Shown: positions 1 to 10,972, numbered from the stretch's first letter. The stretch is 64,000 bases of DNA from Diogma glabrata (GCA_963693315.1 OY856187.1:391059269-391123268), one strand, 5' to 3'. The notes: generated from the letters alone by a model not told the origin. Numbers and translations: made by a program.

Positions 1-159
1 NNNNNNNNNNNNNNNNNNNNNNNNNNNNNNNNNNNNNNNNNNNNNNNNNNNNNNNNNNNNNNNNNNNNNNNNNNNNNNNNNNNNNNNNNNNNNNNNNNNN
101 NNNNNNNNNNNNNNNNNNNNNNNNNNNNNNNNNNNNNNNNNNNNNNNNNNNNNNNNNNN
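1..159. other. assembly gap (N)
   Basis: The window opens with a run of N. The minus-strand gag frame that follows runs straight into it, so the rest of that element is hidden in or beyond the gap. Confidence 0.99.
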
Positions 160-402
160 CGCTGGCGTCATGTCATAGAAATATTTAACACATCCCAAGA
201 AATGTTCTAGATCTTTTGGATTTCCGGTGAACATTGGGATTACCGAAGAGGCCAACTTTACGTCAAAAACCATGTTGAAGCTGTCCTCGAAACCTAAAAA
301 GGGTGGAGAAGTAGGTGAAATAAATTCTTCCGAGAGGGTAGTTTCGTTAAATTGATTTCCGTCCCACTCTGTGTTCAATGTTGTGGGCTTATCACTTGAC
401 AT
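160..402 (-). CDS. gypsy-type gag, N-terminal fragment
   Basis: Read on the minus strand from an ATG at 402, this gives an open frame of 81 codons that runs into the gap. It is clearly related to the gag at 7,758: both share the block around KLAS.VIP.F.GNPKDL.HFLGC.K..YD, but they differ at many positions, so this is a diverged subfamily rather than a copy. Gag forms the retroelement particle; this part is the start of the capsid region of a Ty3/gypsy (mdg1/412 or errantivirus-like) element. Upstream on the same strand lie a long leader, a tRNA primer site and a complete LTR, the expected 5' order. The gap hides the rest, so intactness cannot be judged. Confidence 0.75.
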
Positions 403-1532
403 ATAAATCTAACTATTACAGTGGAGATGGTACCAAACAGCTCCTTGAGTGGTTGCAGTAGTGAAACGTTGTATACCACTTAGAACAATATTAGTGTCGC
501 TCGTGCGAGTAGCCGCGTTGGCTGTTAAACTATTGGTCAAAAAATTTTATAAAAGAGATGAATTTATTTAAGATTGCAATTCCCAAGCCCGATCCGTACA
601 GCTGATTAGCAGTAGTTTTTGAATTAAGAGTTTACCAATTGATTTTAAATTCGTTCAGTCCCAGATTTTATCCCGTTATACTTGGATTGTAACAAACGTT
701 TGAAACCCACATGGAAATCGTTGTATATAAATTAAATGAAGATCGAATTTGAAGGTTAAACCGGTTCAAACCCAGAATGTGAATTTTCCAATCAGTGCTA
801 TTGTATGAGTAAAATAATCTGCCGTTCAAATACAAACATGACAACAAATTTATCCCATATTTTTTTTTTTTTTTTTTGCTACAGATTTGAAAATTTGTTT
901 AAAGTAAGAGTTAAAACTATAGGAGTGGAACCAACTAGCTTCTAAAGTCACAAAATCCAACTTGTAAGACTATTTTAGTGTGGAGTAATTCCGATAACAG
1001 GAGTATTTTAAAAGTGAGCCAATTTCAAATTGAAGCTAACTAAATCCTTCAGCTATGGTTATTAAGAACTGAATCCACTTGGATTCTAAAGTGACAAAAG
1101 ACAATTTATACGATTATTACTCACAGTAGCGCCGTATTCTTATAGGAAAATTAAGAGATAAAAAGCTTGAGTTACCAAATACAACCTGTACGGTTATTTT
1201 ACCGTAATACAGTGTTCTTACTTAGAACTGGGAAAAATAGAACAAGGAAATTTGAACAAGGAAATTTGAACAATTGTCCAAAAGGACCAATCAGAGATTA
1301 ATTCCTAGAATGTTATCTATAAAAGAAATCTTTTAAAGGTTTTGAAACAAAACTAATTGAAAGAAGTTTATTTATAACAATTGTTTTATTCTATTTAGTG
1401 GATTTCCATAAAGGTCACCAATTTTCCATTAAATTGTCTGAGAAGTGTAAACAAAACCTAACTGTTTCAATCAACAAGCTTGATTTTCGCAAAAGTAGTC
1501 AAAAGTTTTTTTTTCATTTAAATCTTCTAAAA

Positions 1533-1925
1533 GTTCAACCAGAATTATTATCTATTGAATTCTAAACAATTTCAACGAATTCCACAAGATTAAAAATTTT
1601 TCCTTTTAATTTTCTAAAACTCTAATAAGAATCATTTCACAAGAATCGAAATTCCATTTAAATTTCTACAAGTCCAACCAGAATTATTATCTGTTAAAAT
1701 TCTAATCAATTTCAACGAATTCCACAAGATTAAAAATTTTCCTTTAAATTTTCTAAAAGTTTAACAAGAATTATTTCACAAGAATCGAAATTCCATTTAA
1801 ATTTCTACAAGTCCAACCAGAATTATTATCTGTTAAAATTCTAATCAATTTCAACGAATTCCACAAGATTAAAAATTTTCCTTTAAATTTTCTAAAAGTT
1901 TAACAAGAATTATTTCACAAGAATA
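1533..1925. repeat. 139-bp tandem repeat, 2.8 copies
   Basis: Units begin at 1,533, 1,672 and 1,811 with G[TC]CCAACCAGAATTATTA-like sequence. Units two and three are nearly identical; the first is more diverged. The block lies inside the retroelement leader. Confidence 0.85.
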
Positions 1926-2020
1926 AAATTTAATTATTATCCAAAAGTTAATAGCAGAAATTAAAAAAAAGGAAATTCTATTTATTCAAAGGTGTAAATA
2001 TTTTCAAATGACTCACCCAC

Positions 2021-2323
2021 TCTATCCAGCGGCTTCCCCGCAGTGAGTTATTGTGATGATGTATTACTACCAATTTAAGATATCCAGCGACTTCCAGATT
2101 GAAGGTTGTTGAAATATTTAATTCTGCCAAAAGTTGAATTGTTGTGTGTTACTTTCCACCAAATTAATAAGTTTTCCTCTATCCGGCGGCTTCGCAACTG
2201 TGCGTTATGTGTAACGATGTAATTCTGCCAAATTAAATATCTAGCGGCTATAAGATTGAGGGTTGTTGAAATATTTTAATTCTGCCAAAAGTTGAATTGT
2301 TGTGTGGTACTTTTGTAATGGCT
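2021..2323. repeat. ~158-bp tandem repeat, 2 copies
   Basis: Two units start at 2,021 and 2,179 with TCTATCC.GCGGCTTC. Both contain TTCTGCCAAAAGTTGAATTG. They lie just downstream, in element sense, of the primer site. Confidence 0.8.
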
Positions 2324-2337
2324 TGTGGCTGGTTCCG

Positions 2338-2355
2338 CTCCTGGCAAGGTCGCCA
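2338..2355 (-). other. tRNA primer-binding site
   Basis: In element sense this reads TGGCGACCTTGCCAGGAG, five bases after the LTR end. TGGCGACC is the start seen at tRNA-Arg primer sites of 412/mdg1-type elements, as far as I recall. This fixes the LTR end and the minus orientation. Confidence 0.65.
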
Positions 2356-2360
2356 AAATA

Positions 2361-3025
2361 TGTTGTGCCCCAGTTTACAGCGAGTTTCCGTATAGTTTCT
2401 TTTATGATTTGTATTTTTAAAGAATTTCACAATTTATAAATTGGTATTTAAAAGGTTGTTGGATCCTCAGTTATATTTAGACTTCCCAAAATGTTAAATC
2501 GCCAAAATGTTGGAGATGTTCAGATGAGTTGTAGATGTAATTAATAACACTCAGAACTTAAACTTCCATAAAATCATTTATTGAATATTCAAAGATTTCA
2601 CAATTTGATTTTAGTAATTACTTGTATAACAAATTTCTCAAATTCCTGTTACAACTTTTAATAATAACAACCAAAAATTAGAGCTTCTTAGCTCACACAA
2701 AACCACACCACAACTGACTCTGGTTAGCTTCAGCAAAATCAATTTTAAATGTTTGACCAATCAGCGGTCAGGTGAACTCATATTTCGTTTTATAAAATAA
2801 GTTGATTACGTGCTTAAAATTGCAACTAAGCATTTTTGAACTACTAAGAAATTGAATTCTTGTTTATTATTTGAATTAAGAAATCTTAAATATGAAATTG
2901 TTTAATTAACGAAATTTGATTTAGGTGAATACCTTATACAATGTATGTTTATACACCGGGTGTATAATGTGTAAAGAACTTTAGAATTGTACATGACTAA
3001 GGGACTGGTGTGGTGGACCACAACA
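2361..3025 (-). mobile_element. complete gypsy-type LTR (665 bp)
   Basis: In element sense the LTR starts TGTTGTGGTCCACC and ends GGGGCACAACA, so its ends are inverted TGTTGTG/CACAACA. The start is fixed by comparison with 13,102, where the same sequence stops against unrelated DNA. The LTR has a primer site and gag on its left and an integrase tail, small ORF and hairpin on its right. It therefore serves both as the 5' LTR of one unit and the 3' LTR of the next, as in a tandem insertion sharing one LTR. Confidence 0.8.
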
Positions 3026-3044
3026 TTACCCCGTTATTATAAAA

Positions 3045-3077
3045 AGATATTCCTTACAATTATGCTAAGGAATATCT
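3045..3077 (-). other. 12-bp stem-loop upstream of 3' LTR
   Basis: AGATATTCCTTA and TAAGGAATATCT form a perfect 12-bp stem around a 9-base loop, about 20 bases outside the LTR, in the 3' untranslated part of the element. The same hairpin is kept in the other two units. Confidence 0.8.
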
Positions 3078-3404
3078 TATAGATAGCACTATTTCATTTT
3101 AGACATTTTAATTGCTGGTTGGTCAGTTGTAGCGTTTACAAAATTCTTTTGCCTCCCTTGAATTTACATAAAAATTTCACAGGGATCAATATTAAAATTC
3201 AGTATCATAAAATATTACCTTAAAATACAATGTTTATTCTTAAATCTAAGTACAATAAGATTTTATGTAATTATCAAATATTATTATTTAATTATTCATT
3301 TCAGATAATAGTAAGTCAAATAACAACAATAAAACCATCAATTAAGCAAAAGGTTCTTTCATTTATTCATCTTATTCCCTTTCCTTCACTGAGACCACTA
3401 TAAT

Positions 3405-3647
3405 CTATACTATATTTTGAGCTTTCAAATGGGTTACAGTGGCTTTAACAAATCTTTGTTTTAAATATTTTATAAAAAAATAAGCGAGTCCTAAGAACAT
3501 CAAACATAGGAATATCCCCATTAGAGTGTATGCAGTGAAACGTCCTCCTTCGACGGGACTATTTGTTAACTGATTATTGCTCACCGACTGAGGTGCAATG
3601 ATTACCTCCTTGTCTTTAGTACTTTGGTTTCCCATAATGAATCCCAA
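3405..3647 (-). CDS. ORF3: small putative myristoylated membrane protein, copy 1
   Basis: An 80-codon frame follows the integrase tail and precedes the 3' LTR, the position of env. The fifth codon is a second Met followed by GNQST, which fits the N-myristoylation consensus (Gly then Ser/Thr five residues in). Residues of about 38-62 form one hydrophobic span, followed by a basic tail with KQR and K residues. A splice-acceptor-like TTATCTTACATAG lies upstream in sense, so it could be translated from a spliced RNA. The protein is identical in all three units, but flanking DNA is also nearly identical, so this reflects recent copying, not proven selection. It may be a reduced Env or an accessory protein; I do not recognise the family. 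Confidence 0.6.
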   Translation of the reverse strand: MGFIMGNQSTKDKEVIIAPQSVSNNQLTNSPVEGGRFTAYTLMGIFLCLMFLGLAYFFIKYLKQRFVKATVTHLKAQNIV

Positions 3648-3763
3648 TTTAAAATAAATGCTCCGGAATACCTATGTAAGATAAATAAATTCTGGTAATT
3701 ACACGAAATTTTAAAGTGACACAAGCTTTAGCACGTGTATAAGCAAGAGGTAGGTTAGTGAGT

Positions 3764-3921
3764 TTAAGTAAAGTATGGTTTCAACCTGTTGTTGTGGATT
3801 GCCTTCCTTTTGCCCTTAATCCACAATGTAGAAGTAACTTCTGTGGGGACTTGTATCACTTCGAAAAACACATTCGGCTTATTATCTAAGTATATATTCT
3901 CTTTGAGCAAGCAATTTTTTA
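3764..3921 (-). pseudogene. integrase C-terminal tail remnant, copy 1
   Basis: The frame ends in VHNNRLKPYF-like residues (here AIHNNRLKPYF), the usual close of a gypsy integrase C-terminal domain, and then a stop. Only about 45 codons look like pol; upstream in sense the frame runs into the 10-bp satellite. In this copy a 167-bp stretch present in the other two units is missing, joining the tail closely to the satellite edge. Confidence 0.5.
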
Positions 3922-3949
3922 GCCCTTCCAGATGCATTAAATGTGACCA

Positions 3950-4456
3950 AATCCTTTCCAATCCTATCCAATCCTATCCAATCCTATCCAATCCTATCCA
4001 ATCCTATCCAATCCTATCCAATCCTATCCAATCCTATCCAATCCTATCCAATCCTATCCAATCTTATCCAATCCTATCCAATCCTATCCAATCCTATCCA
4101 ATCCTATCCAATCCTATCCAATCCTATCCAATCTTATCCAATCCTATCCAATCCTATCCAATCCTATCCAATCCTATCCAATACTATCCAATCCTATCCA
4201 ATCCTATCCAATCCTATCCAATCCTATCCAATACTATCCAATCCTATCCAATTCTATCCAATCCTATCCAATCCTATCCAATCCTATCCAATACTATCCA
4301 ATCCTATCCAATTCTATCCAATCCTATCCAATCCTATCCAATCCTATCCAATCCTATCCAATCCTATCCAATACTATCCAATCCTATCCAATTCTATCCA
4401 ATCCTATCCAATCCTATCCAATCCTATCCAATCCTATCCAATTCTATCCAATGCAA
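3950..4456 (-). repeat. 10-bp satellite array 1 (GGATAGGATT)n
   Basis: About 50 copies of the decamer, read here as ATCCTATCCA, with single-base variants (ATACTATCCA, ATTCTATCCA, ATCTTATCCA). It sits between the integrase tail and the leader, exactly where gag and the rest of pol should be. Long frames across it only spell a repeated decapeptide and are not genes. Confidence 0.95.
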
Positions 4457-4463
4457 TCCTATC

Positions 4464-5765
4464 CGGTCTGAGCGGTTGTTTTTCGGGTGTAATGTCACGG
4501 CAGTGATTGCAATTAACGTACCATACGCAAGAGAAACCCAGCAACTACAATTATTCCATACAGATACCCTTATTACCAATTTCTCAAATGAACCCAAATT
4601 CTGAATCAATTATAATAATTATTATCAACCCCAAACCCTTTTTTTCCAAAATGAACCCAAAACTGAATGTAATATTTATTTACTAAACTCAACTCTTTTA
4701 ATGGAACCAATTCTTAAAAATTTTTCCACTTTCACCAATGAAACCGACAATTGACAACCAATTCTTAAGCCATTATTTATAATAAAACAAATTAAATTAA
4801 TTTTCACTAATTTGATTATTGTTATTTGATTATTAATGACGATTATTTGATTATTAAAGACTATTAATATTTCACCAAATTGATAATTTAAAAAAAAAAT
4901 TTTCCAATCTAATTCATGAAACTTTACTTAAAAGCTTACTACCTTGTACATGACATTAAATATTTAAACTTTTCAAAATTCCAAAAAAATTATAACAGAT
5001 CAAAAATTCAAACTTCCTTTCCCAATTCCAAAATATTGCAACGCTTATTACAGAAAAATTTCCAATTCCCTTCCACCAATTCGATAGTTAAAAAGTTTTA
5101 ATTAACTAATTTAAGACACATCGAATTATTTATTATTTACTTAAAACCCCAAAAATTTTTGATTAATTAATGAAATATTTTTAATTAATTATTATTCCTT
5201 ATTATTATCATTATCATTATTCATTATTTATAATAAAAATCCTGTAAAAATTTATTTATAATAAAAATCCTTTCTTCTTTCTTTTCTAACTATTAAATTA
5301 TTTCCACCAATTTGACAATTGAAAATTACCATTATAAAACTTTCCAACTAATAATTTTCCAAATTTTCCAATCTAATTCATGAACTTTACTTAAAAGCTT
5401 GCCACCGTATACATGCCATTAAATATTATAAATAAATATCATTATAAACTTTCTAACTAATAATTTTCCACTAAATAGACAATTAAAAAAAAATTTTTTC
5501 CAATCTAATTCATGAAACTTTACTTAAAAGCTTACCACTTTATAGATGACATTAAATATTTAAACTTTTCAAATTCCAAAAAAAAAATTATAATAAAATC
5601 AAAAACTCGAACTTCCTTTCCAAATTCCAAAATGTTGCAAAGCTTATTACAAAAAAAAATTCCAATTCCCTTCCACCAATTCGATAGTTAAAAAGTTTTA
5701 ATTAACTAATTTACGACACGTTGAATTATTTTTTTATTTACTTAAAACCCGAAAAATTTTTTATT
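4464..5765 (-). other. retroelement leader, inverted arm (gag deleted)
   Basis: This is the reverse complement of the leader in front of gag at 7,758; its outer edge GGTCTGAGCGGTTG pairs with CAACCGCTCAGACC ending at 7,750. Gag is absent and the leader joins the satellite directly. It contains reduced copies of the ~465-bp repeat described for the other arm. No gene is seen. Confidence 0.8.
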
Positions 5766-5789
5766 GTCATACAATAAAAACATGGCAAC

Positions 5790-7751
5790 ATTTTGGAATT
5801 TGGAAAGGAAGTTCGAGTTTTTGATTTTATTATAATTTTTTTTGGAATTTGAAAAGTTTAAATATTTAATGTCATCCATAAAGTGGTAAGCTTTTAAGTA
5901 AAGTTTTATGAATTAGATTGAGAAAAAATTTTTTTTTAATTGTCTATTTGGTGAAAATTATCAGTTAGAAAGTTTTATAATGGTAATTTCCCATTGTCAA
6001 ATTGGTGAAAAATAATTTAATAGTTTGAAAAGAAAGAAGAAAGAAAATTTTTGTTATAAATAATGAATAATGATAATGATAATAATAATGAATAATAATT
6101 AATTAAAAGTAGTTCATGAATTAATCAAAAAAAATTTTTGGGTTTTTAAGTAAATAATAAATAATTCGATGTGTCTTAAATTAGTTAATTAAAACTTTTT
6201 AACTATCGAATTGGTGGAAGGGAATTGGAAATTTTTTTTGTAATAAGCTTTGCAACATTTTGGAATTTGGAAAGGAAGTTCGAGTTTTTGATTTTATTAT
6301 AATTTTTTTTGGAATTTGAAAAGTTTAAATATTTAATGTCATCTATAAAGTGGTAAGCTTTTAAGTAAAGTTTCATGAATTAGATTGGAAAAAATTTTTT
6401 TTTAATTGTCTATTTAGTGGAAAATTATTAGTTAGAAAGTTTATAATGATAATTTCCCATTGTCAAATTGGTGAAAAATAATTTAATAGTTTGAAAAGAA
6501 AGAAGAAAGAAAATTTTTATTATAAATAATGAATAATGATAATGATAATAATAATGAATAATAATTAATTAAAAGTAGTTCATGAATTAATCAAAAAATT
6601 TTGGGGTTTTAAGTAAATAATAAATAATTCGATGTGTCTTAAATTAGTTAATTAAAACTTTTTAACTATCGAATTGGTGGAAGGGAATTGGAAATTTTTC
6701 TGTAATAAGCGTTGCAATATTTTGGAATTTGGAAAGGAAGTTTGAATTTTTGATTAATTATAATCTTTTTTTGGAATTTTGAAAAGTTTAAATATTTAAT
6801 GGCATGTATACGGTGGCAAGCTTTTAAGTAAAGTTTCATGAATTAGATTGGAAAATTTGGAAAATTGTTAGTTGGAAAGTTTTATAATGGTAATTTTCAA
6901 TTGTCAAATTGGTGGAAATAATTTAATAGTTAGAAAAGAAAGAAGAAAGGATTTTTATTATAAATAAATTTTTACAGGATTTTTATTATAAATAATGAAT
7001 AATGATAATGATAATAATAAGGAATAATAATTAATTAAAAATATTTCATTAATTAATCAAAAATTTTGGGGTTTTAAGTAAATAATAAATAATTCGATGT
7101 GTCTTAAATTAGTTAATTAAAACTTTTTAACTATCGAATTGGTGGAAGGGAATTGGAAATTTTTCTGTAATAAGCGTTGCAATATTTTGGAATTGGGAAA
7201 GGAAGTTTGAATTTTTGATCTATTATAATTTTTTTTGGAATTTTGAAAAGTTTAAATATTTAATGTCATGTATAAGGTGGCAAGCTTTTAAGTAAAGTTT
7301 CATGAATTAGATTGGAAAAATTTTTTTTTATTATCAATTTGGTGAAATATTAATAGTCCTTAATAATCAAATAATCGTCATTAATAATCAAATAACAATA
7401 ATCAAATTGGTGAAAATTAATTTAATTTGTTTTATTATAAATAATGGCTTAAGAATTGGTTGTCAATTGTCGGTTTCATTGGTGGAAGTGGAAAAATTTT
7501 AAGAATTTGTTCCATTAAAGGAGTTGAGTTTAGTAAATAAATATTACATTCAGTTTTGGGTTCATTTTGGAAAAAAAGGGTTTGGGGTTGATAATAATTA
7601 TTATAATTGATTCAGAATTTGGGTTCATTTGAGAAATTGGTAATAAGGGTATCTGTATGGAATAATTATAGTTGCTGGGTTTCTCTTGCGTATGGTACGT
7701 TAATTGCAATCACTGCCGTGACATTACACCCGAAAAACAACCGCTCAGACC
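5790..7751 (+). repeat. retroelement leader with ~465-bp tandem repeat
   Basis: Units begin at TTTTGGAATT near 5,791, 6,258, 6,720 and 7,195, giving periods of 462-475 bp, with a partial last unit. The rest of the leader, to the gag ATG, is single-copy within this arm. The left arm carries fewer units, so the palindrome is not symmetric and its centre can only be placed at about 5,765-5,795. No coding capacity is seen. Confidence 0.8.
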
Positions 7752-7757
7752 CACTTT

Positions 7758-8489
7758 ATGAATGAACGTGCTGAGAATTCAATTTTTACAGATACTAGTA
7801 ACGAATCAGTCCTAGAATCCTCTGTCAACGAAGACTGGTCTGGTTCTGGATTTTTGGGTTTTGACGATAGCACAGACATGTCTACCTTCGATATTAAACT
7901 TGCGTCAACTGTTATCCCTATTTTTAGTGGAAATCCGAAGGACTTAGATCACTTTCTAGGATGCGCGAAATTTTTGTATGACTTGACACCGGTACCTCAG
8001 CGTGAAAGCTGTCTATCGTTTGTGCAGATTGTGAAGATAACTGGTACGGTTGCCGACAGTATTAAAGGGAAAAAGTTCAAAGATATAGCTGCACTAGGAC
8101 AAGAGCTAAAACAATTGTGCAAACCTGCAAGATCTTCGGAACAGCTCCAAATGGAATTATTTAGACAAAGGCAGAATAACCGAACAGTAAGAGAATTTGC
8201 AACTAATTTGGAGTTGATAGTTGAGGAATTGAACTCTACTATGGTAATGAGCCAAGGCGAAGAGTACAGAAAATTCATCGAAACCATTAATGAAAAAACT
8301 GCTCTCAAGGTTTTCATTGAAGGACTGAGAGAGCCCACCCGGCTGTATATCAAAACAGGTCGTTTCAAAAACTTAAAGGATGCCATCGAAGCAGCCGTTG
8401 ATGAAGAGCAACAATCGGTACCTCTCCATGGGGGAGTTTTAAAAAAGGAAGTAGGCTTCTTAGAGGGGCACAATACCACAACTGACCTG
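7758..8489 (+). CDS. gypsy-type gag, truncated by satellite
   Basis: An ATG just after the leader opens about 244 codons of gag before the frame enters the satellite and stops at 8,516. The protein has the capsid-type order of Ty3/gypsy gag: an acidic N-terminus, KLASTVIPIFSGNPKDL near residue 50, a central FRQRQNNRTVREFATNLE block, and the LKVFIEGLREPTRLYI motif near residue 180. The C-terminal part expected in a complete gag (often with zinc knuckles) and all of pol are missing. It is related to, but clearly different from, the fragment at 160-402. It has no internal stop, so the truncation is probably recent. Confidence 0.8.
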
Positions 8490-9327
8490 TGGATAGGATT
8501 GGATAGGATTGGATAGGATTGCATTGGATTGGATAGGATTGGATAGGATTGCATTGGATTGGATAGGATTGGATAGGATTGCATTGGATTGGATAGGATT
8601 GGATAGGATTGGATAGGATTGGATAGGATTGGATAGGATTGGATAGGATTGGATAGGATTGGATAGAATTGGATAGGATTGGATAGTATTGGATAGGATT
8701 GGATAGGATTGGATAAGATTGGATAGGATTGGATAGGATTGGATAGGATTGGATAGGATTGCATTGGATTGGATAGGATTGGATAGGATTGCATTGGATT
8801 GGATAGGATTGGATAGGATTGCATTGGATTGGATAGGATTGGATAGGATTGGATAGGATTGGATAGGATTGGATAGGATTGGATAGGATTGGATAGGATT
8901 GGATAGAATTGGATAGGATTGGATAGTATTGGATAGGATTGGATAGGATTGGATAGGATTGGATAGGATTGGATAGAATTGGATAGGATTGGATAGTATT
9001 GGATAGGATTGGATAGGATTGGATAGGATTAGATAGGATTGGATAGGATTGGATAGAATTGGATAGGATTGGATAGTATTGGATAGGATTGGATAGGATT
9101 GGATAGGATTGGATAGGATTGGATAGGATTGGATAGAATTGGATAGGATTGGATAGTATTGGATAGGATTGGATAGGATTGGATAGGATTGGATAGGATT
9201 GGATAAGATTGGATAGGATTGGATAGGATTGGATAGGATTGGATAGGATTGGATAGGATTGGATAGGATTGGATAGGATTGGATAGGATTGGATAGGATT
9301 GGATAGGATTGGATAGGATTGGAAAGG
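8490..9327 (+). repeat. 10-bp satellite array 2
   Basis: About 84 decamers of GGATAGGATT replace the remainder of gag and pol. Near the gag side there is a higher-order pattern in which GCATTGGATT recurs every few units; GGATAGAATT and GGATAGTATT variants pair up regularly further on. The array ends at GGAAAGGATTGGGTCACATT. Confidence 0.95.
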
Positions 9328-9363
9328 ATTGGGTCACATTTAATGCATCTGGAAAGGCTAAAA

Positions 9364-9530
9364 AATTGAAGATGTTAACATTTACCTATGAAAAAAAGAG
9401 TGAGCTATTTTATCATATATAGGGGTTCAATGTCATCACTCTAATACACACAGATTGTTTAATTCTGTTATCTTTGACACTTAACCTTGTCAAGACTTAA
9501 TCCTGTTATCAATGTTAGCTTGCTCAAAGA
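9364..9530 (+). other. 167-bp segment absent from copy 1
   Basis: This lies between the satellite and the integrase tail in units 2 and 3 but not in unit 1. Its ends carry TTAACATT and its inverse AATGTTA. It does not begin with GT, so it is not a canonical intron; a deletion in unit 1 is simplest. Confidence 0.6.
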
Positions 9531-9666
9531 GAATATATACTTAGATAATAAGCCGAATGTGTTTTTCGAAGTGATACAAGTCCCCACAGAAGTTACTTCT
9601 ACATTGTGGATTAAGGGCAAAAGGAAAACAATCCACAACAACAGGTTGAAACCATACTTTACTTAA
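9531..9666 (+). pseudogene. integrase C-terminal tail remnant, copy 2
   Basis: Same tail as in copy 1, closing with HNNRLKPYF and TAA. It is separated from ORF3 by about 117 bases that include an acceptor-like TTATCTTACATAG ending at 9,758. Confidence 0.5.
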
Positions 9667-9782
9667 ACTCACTAACCTACCTCTTGCTTATACACGTGCT
9701 AAAGCTTGTGTCACGTTAAAATTTCGTGTAATTACCAGAATTTATTTATCTTACATAGGTATTCCGGAGCATTTATTTTAAA

Positions 9783-10025
9783 TTGGGATTCATTATGGGA
9801 AACCAAAGTACTAAAGACAAGGAGGTAATCATTGCACCTCAGTCGGTGAGCAATAATCAGTTAACAAATAGTCCCGTCGAAGGAGGACGTTTCACTGCAT
9901 ACACTCTAATGGGGATATTCCTATGTTTGATGTTCTTAGGACTCGCTTATTTTTTTATAAAATATTTAAAACAAAGATTTGTTAAAGCCACTGTAACCCA
10001 TTTGAAAGCTCAAAATATAGTATAG
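9783..10025 (+). CDS. ORF3: small putative myristoylated membrane protein, copy 2
   Basis: This encodes the same 80 residues as the copies at 3,405 and 11,923: a Met-Gly-Asn-Gln-Ser-Thr start at the second ATG, one membrane span of about 25 residues, and a short basic cytosolic-type tail. This copy has the clearest upstream context: integrase stop, then a pyrimidine-rich acceptor-like site, then the ORF. That matches how env is expressed in insect errantiviruses from a spliced RNA. At 80 residues it is far too short for a complete fusion-type Env (several hundred residues), so it is either a residue of one or a separate accessory protein. Confidence 0.6.
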   Translation: MGFIMGNQSTKDKEVIIAPQSVSNNQLTNSPVEGGRFTAYTLMGIFLCLMFLGLAYFFIKYLKQRFVKATVTHLKAQNIV

Positions 10026-10352
10026 ATTATAGTGGTCTCAGTGAAGAAAAGGGAATAAGATGAATAAATGAAAGAACCTTTTGCTTAATTGATGGTTTTA
10101 TTGTTGTTATTTGACTTACTATTATCTGAAATGAATAATTAAATAATAATATTTGATAATTACATAAAATCTTATTGTACTTAGATTTAAGAATAAACAT
10201 TGTATTTTAAGGTAATATTTTATGATACTGAATTTTAATATTAATCCCTGTGAAATTTTTATGTAAATTCAAGGGAGGCAAAAGAATTTTGTAAACGCTA
10301 CAACTGACCAACCAGCAATTAAAATGTCTAAAATGAAATAGTGCTATCTATA

Positions 10353-10385
10353 AGATATTCCTTAGCATAATTGTAAGGAATATCT
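10353..10385 (+). other. stem-loop upstream of 3' LTR, copy 2
   Basis: Same 12-bp perfect stem as at 3,045. It is followed by AACGGGGTAA, the only purine-rich stretch touching the LTR start and so the probable polypurine tract. Confidence 0.75.
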
Positions 10386-10404
10386 TTTTATAATAACGGG
10401 GTAA

Positions 10405-10972
10405 TGTTGTGGTCCACCACACCAGTCCCTTAGTCATGTACAATTCTAAAGTTCTTTACACATTATACACCCGGTGTATAAACATACATTGTATAAGGTA
10501 TTCACCTAAATCAAATTTCGTTAATTAAACAATTTCATATTTAAGATTTCTTAATTCAAATAATAAACAAGAATTCAATTTCTTAGTAGTTCAAAAATGC
10601 TTAGTTGCAATTTTAAGCACGTAATCAAACTTATTTTATAAAACGAAATATGAGTTCACCTGACCGCTGATTGGTCAAACATTTAAAATTGATTTTGCTG
10701 AAGCTAATCAGAGTCAGTTGTGGTGTGGTTTTGTGTGAGCTAAGAAGCTCTAATTTTTGGTTTTTATTATTAAAAGTTGTAACAGGAATTTAAGAAATTT
10801 GTTATTCAAGTAATTACTAAAATCAAATTGTGAAATCTTTGAATATTCAATAAATGATTTTATGGAAGATTAAGTTTCTGAGTGTTATTAATTACATCTA
10901 CAACTCATCTGAACATCTCCAACATTTTGGCGATTTAACATTTGGGGAAGTTTAAATATAACTGAGGATTAA
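10405..10972 (+). mobile_element. truncated LTR, plus orientation
   Basis: It begins TGTTGTGGTCC and follows the complete LTR for about 568 bp. It stops about 95 bp short, at the point where an inverted copy of the same LTR begins. Confidence 0.85.

Larger units (their letters stand above)
403..2337 (-). other. retroelement 5' leader
   Basis: About 1.9 kb of AT-rich non-coding DNA lies between the primer site and the gag ATG, a long leader like those of the 412/mdg1 group. It contains two tandem-repeat blocks, listed separately, and no long reading frame. A dT run at 863-878 is the only other obvious landmark. Confidence 0.6.

Noticed and set aside
3789..4604. Long frames of a repeated decapeptide across the satellite (also 3,943-4,506, 7,997-8,824, 9,029-9,337, 12,611-13,051)
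   Set aside because: A 10-bp unit lacking stops in some frames gives such frames automatically, on both strands and in all arrays, with no start context.
9364..9530. 167-bp segment as an intron spliced out of copy 1
   Set aside because: The exact boundaries do not give GT at the start, so a spliced retrocopy is not supported.
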